A DNA stretch of 64,000 nucleotides from Bugula neritina. Its lineage: Eukaryota; Bryozoa; Gymnolaemata; Cheilostomatida; Bugulidae. Made by a program: the position numbers and the translations under genes. How positions within the stretch are numbered: position 1 is the first letter of the stretch; every line of letters starts with the position of its first letter. Of the stretch, positions 63,501-64,000 are shown piece by piece. The stretch is taken from positions 32,123,773 to 32,187,772 of the forward strand of contig OZ037766.1 in the NCBI GenBank assembly GCA_964035545.1, given 5' to 3'. Below the pieces are notes generated by a model that was not told the origin of the DNA, ran no database searches, and saw nothing but the letters and a program-made list of their open reading frames with translations.

Positions 63501-64000
63501 GAGCTGCATGCTTTTTACTACTAACTTTACTTTGTTTAATACATGTTTGTTTTCCATTTTCTACATTTTGTGCAATAACTTCTTTATACGCATTCTCTTC
63601 ACATTGTTCAACAACTTTTTTTGAGCCAATGGGTGAATTTTGCTGAATTACTTTTAAATTATCTTCTTGCACATGCTCCACGTGCTGATCCGTTTTGCTA
63701 TGTTTTATTGTCTTAGTGCATTTTGTCTTGCTACGCTGTTTTAAATACACATGCTTTTCTGTTTCTTGAAGTTGATTGGTAGCTTCATTTTCTTTGAAAC
63801 TCATCTCCAGTTTGTGTGAACTATTCCGCTGAGTAGCTATTCTCTGTTCTTCATTTGCATCTACTTTCCTGTTGGTTTCTAACGATGCTAAACGTTGAGC
63901 CCTAGAACTAACAGAAGAAGATCTTTGTTTAAACACTCTCTGCTTTTCCCATGGTAACTCTGACAATGTTTTCGTAGTTTTAGATGCTTTAGATCCTGTT
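54563..64000 (-). CDS. Large low-complexity protein with RVxF and SILK motifs (3' part)
   Basis: Nine exons visible: >64000-61093, 60977-60830, 60594-60478, 60037-59944, 59320-59149, 55819-55720, 55566-55507, 55194-55054, 54750-54563. From the edge this gives 1308 residues and a stop, all phases consistent. The first exon stays open to the window edge; the apparent start at 63966 is TTG, not ATG, so the true 5' end is outside. The protein is Ser/Asn/Lys-rich, without a recognised fold. It has KARVSFASS (RVxF, 61477-61488) and KIKSILKSSG (SILK, 61345-61356), the two classic protein phosphatase 1 docking motifs, and basic nuclear-localisation-like runs (ESKRKRTK, SKKKAKTT). Rif1, Ki-67 and Repo-Man use such motifs, but no Rif1 C-terminal domain was found and I do not assign a family. 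The last exon might instead splice at a weak donor (54596). Confidence 0.75.
55833..57408. repeat. 25-bp minisatellite, about 63 copies
   Basis: About 1.57 kb of a 25-bp unit (ACCACTGCAAGCATAGCAAT then ATACT) with variation almost only at a few positions (CAT/CAC, AGC/TGC, ACT/ATT). It starts within 15 bp of the acceptor of the exon at 55819. A block of variant units recurs 350 bp (14 units) apart. Confidence 0.97.
58155..58506. mobile_element. MITE with 74-bp terminal inverted repeats
   Basis: Arms 58155-58228 and 58433-58506 are inverted copies with about one mismatch. The tip is CTAAGCCTAGGGCCACACGG and the arms include the palindrome TTTTCGCATGCGAAAA. The 352-bp element is non-coding. 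It sits in the 3.3-kb intron of the right-edge gene. The flanking target duplication is unclear because the symmetry reaches the tips. Confidence 0.9.
58945..59141. repeat. 22-bp minisatellite at the donor of the exon at 59149
   Basis: About nine copies of ACTTATGTTAGTACAGAGTAAT; the array ends within 8 bp of the donor, which itself reads GTTAGCAC and looks like part of the unit. Confidence 0.92.

Noticed and set aside
63964-63966. Start of the 978-codon frame as the protein start
   Set aside because: The codon is TTG and the frame continues open to the window edge (ASKTTKTLSELPW), so it is an internal exon of a longer gene.

Overview
This window is nuclear DNA of an animal, not a prokaryote. 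Every recognisable gene is split into short exons with GT..AG introns of roughly 0.1-4 kb. The protein set is metazoan: two SLC6 Na+/Cl- transporters, MMAA, ALG9, a ceramide-1-phosphate transfer protein and a TNF-family ligand. Exons are of mixed composition; introns and spacers are AT-rich and unusually full of minisatellites (15-50 bp units). I cannot name the species. A compact-genome invertebrate is the safest reading.

Layout: 767-887 (+) is the RD/RS-rich last exon of an unidentified gene. 2621-11685 (+) and 21235-12912 (-) are two complete 16-exon SLC6 genes, tail to tail, with matching exon order. 25800-28886 (-) is MMAA (8 exons, 373 aa), separated from ALG9 (30365-36647, +, 14 exons, 593 aa) by a very AT-rich divergent spacer. 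37909-43440 (+) is a 4-exon GLTP-fold lipid transfer gene (220 aa). 45340-52312 (-) is a type II membrane TNF-like ligand (about 308 aa). 54563 to beyond 64000 (-) is the 3' part of a large, low-complexity, probably nuclear protein with PP1-docking motifs. All full models were assembled by hand from splice consensus and phase, and every complete one sums to a multiple of three. The genes are unrelated housekeeping or signalling loci; only the SLC6 pair is a functional cluster.

Main points of interest: (1) the SLC6 pair is a mosaic, with some exons 97-100% identical at DNA level beside exons that are 65-85% identical, and two homologous introns still sharing the same minisatellite, which points to recurrent gene conversion between inverted copies; (2) several 5' splice sites are themselves the unit of a tandem array (exon 1 of the minus-strand SLC6, exons 3 and 15 of the plus-strand SLC6), and in the two longest only the first donor keeps the frame; (3) the MMAA stop codon lies inside a 31-bp repeat; (4) there are two clear terminal-inverted-repeat elements, one packed with the palindrome AGATCGATCT; (5) a 1.57-kb, 25-bp array has a 350-bp higher-order duplication. 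No rRNA, tRNA or CRISPR was seen.
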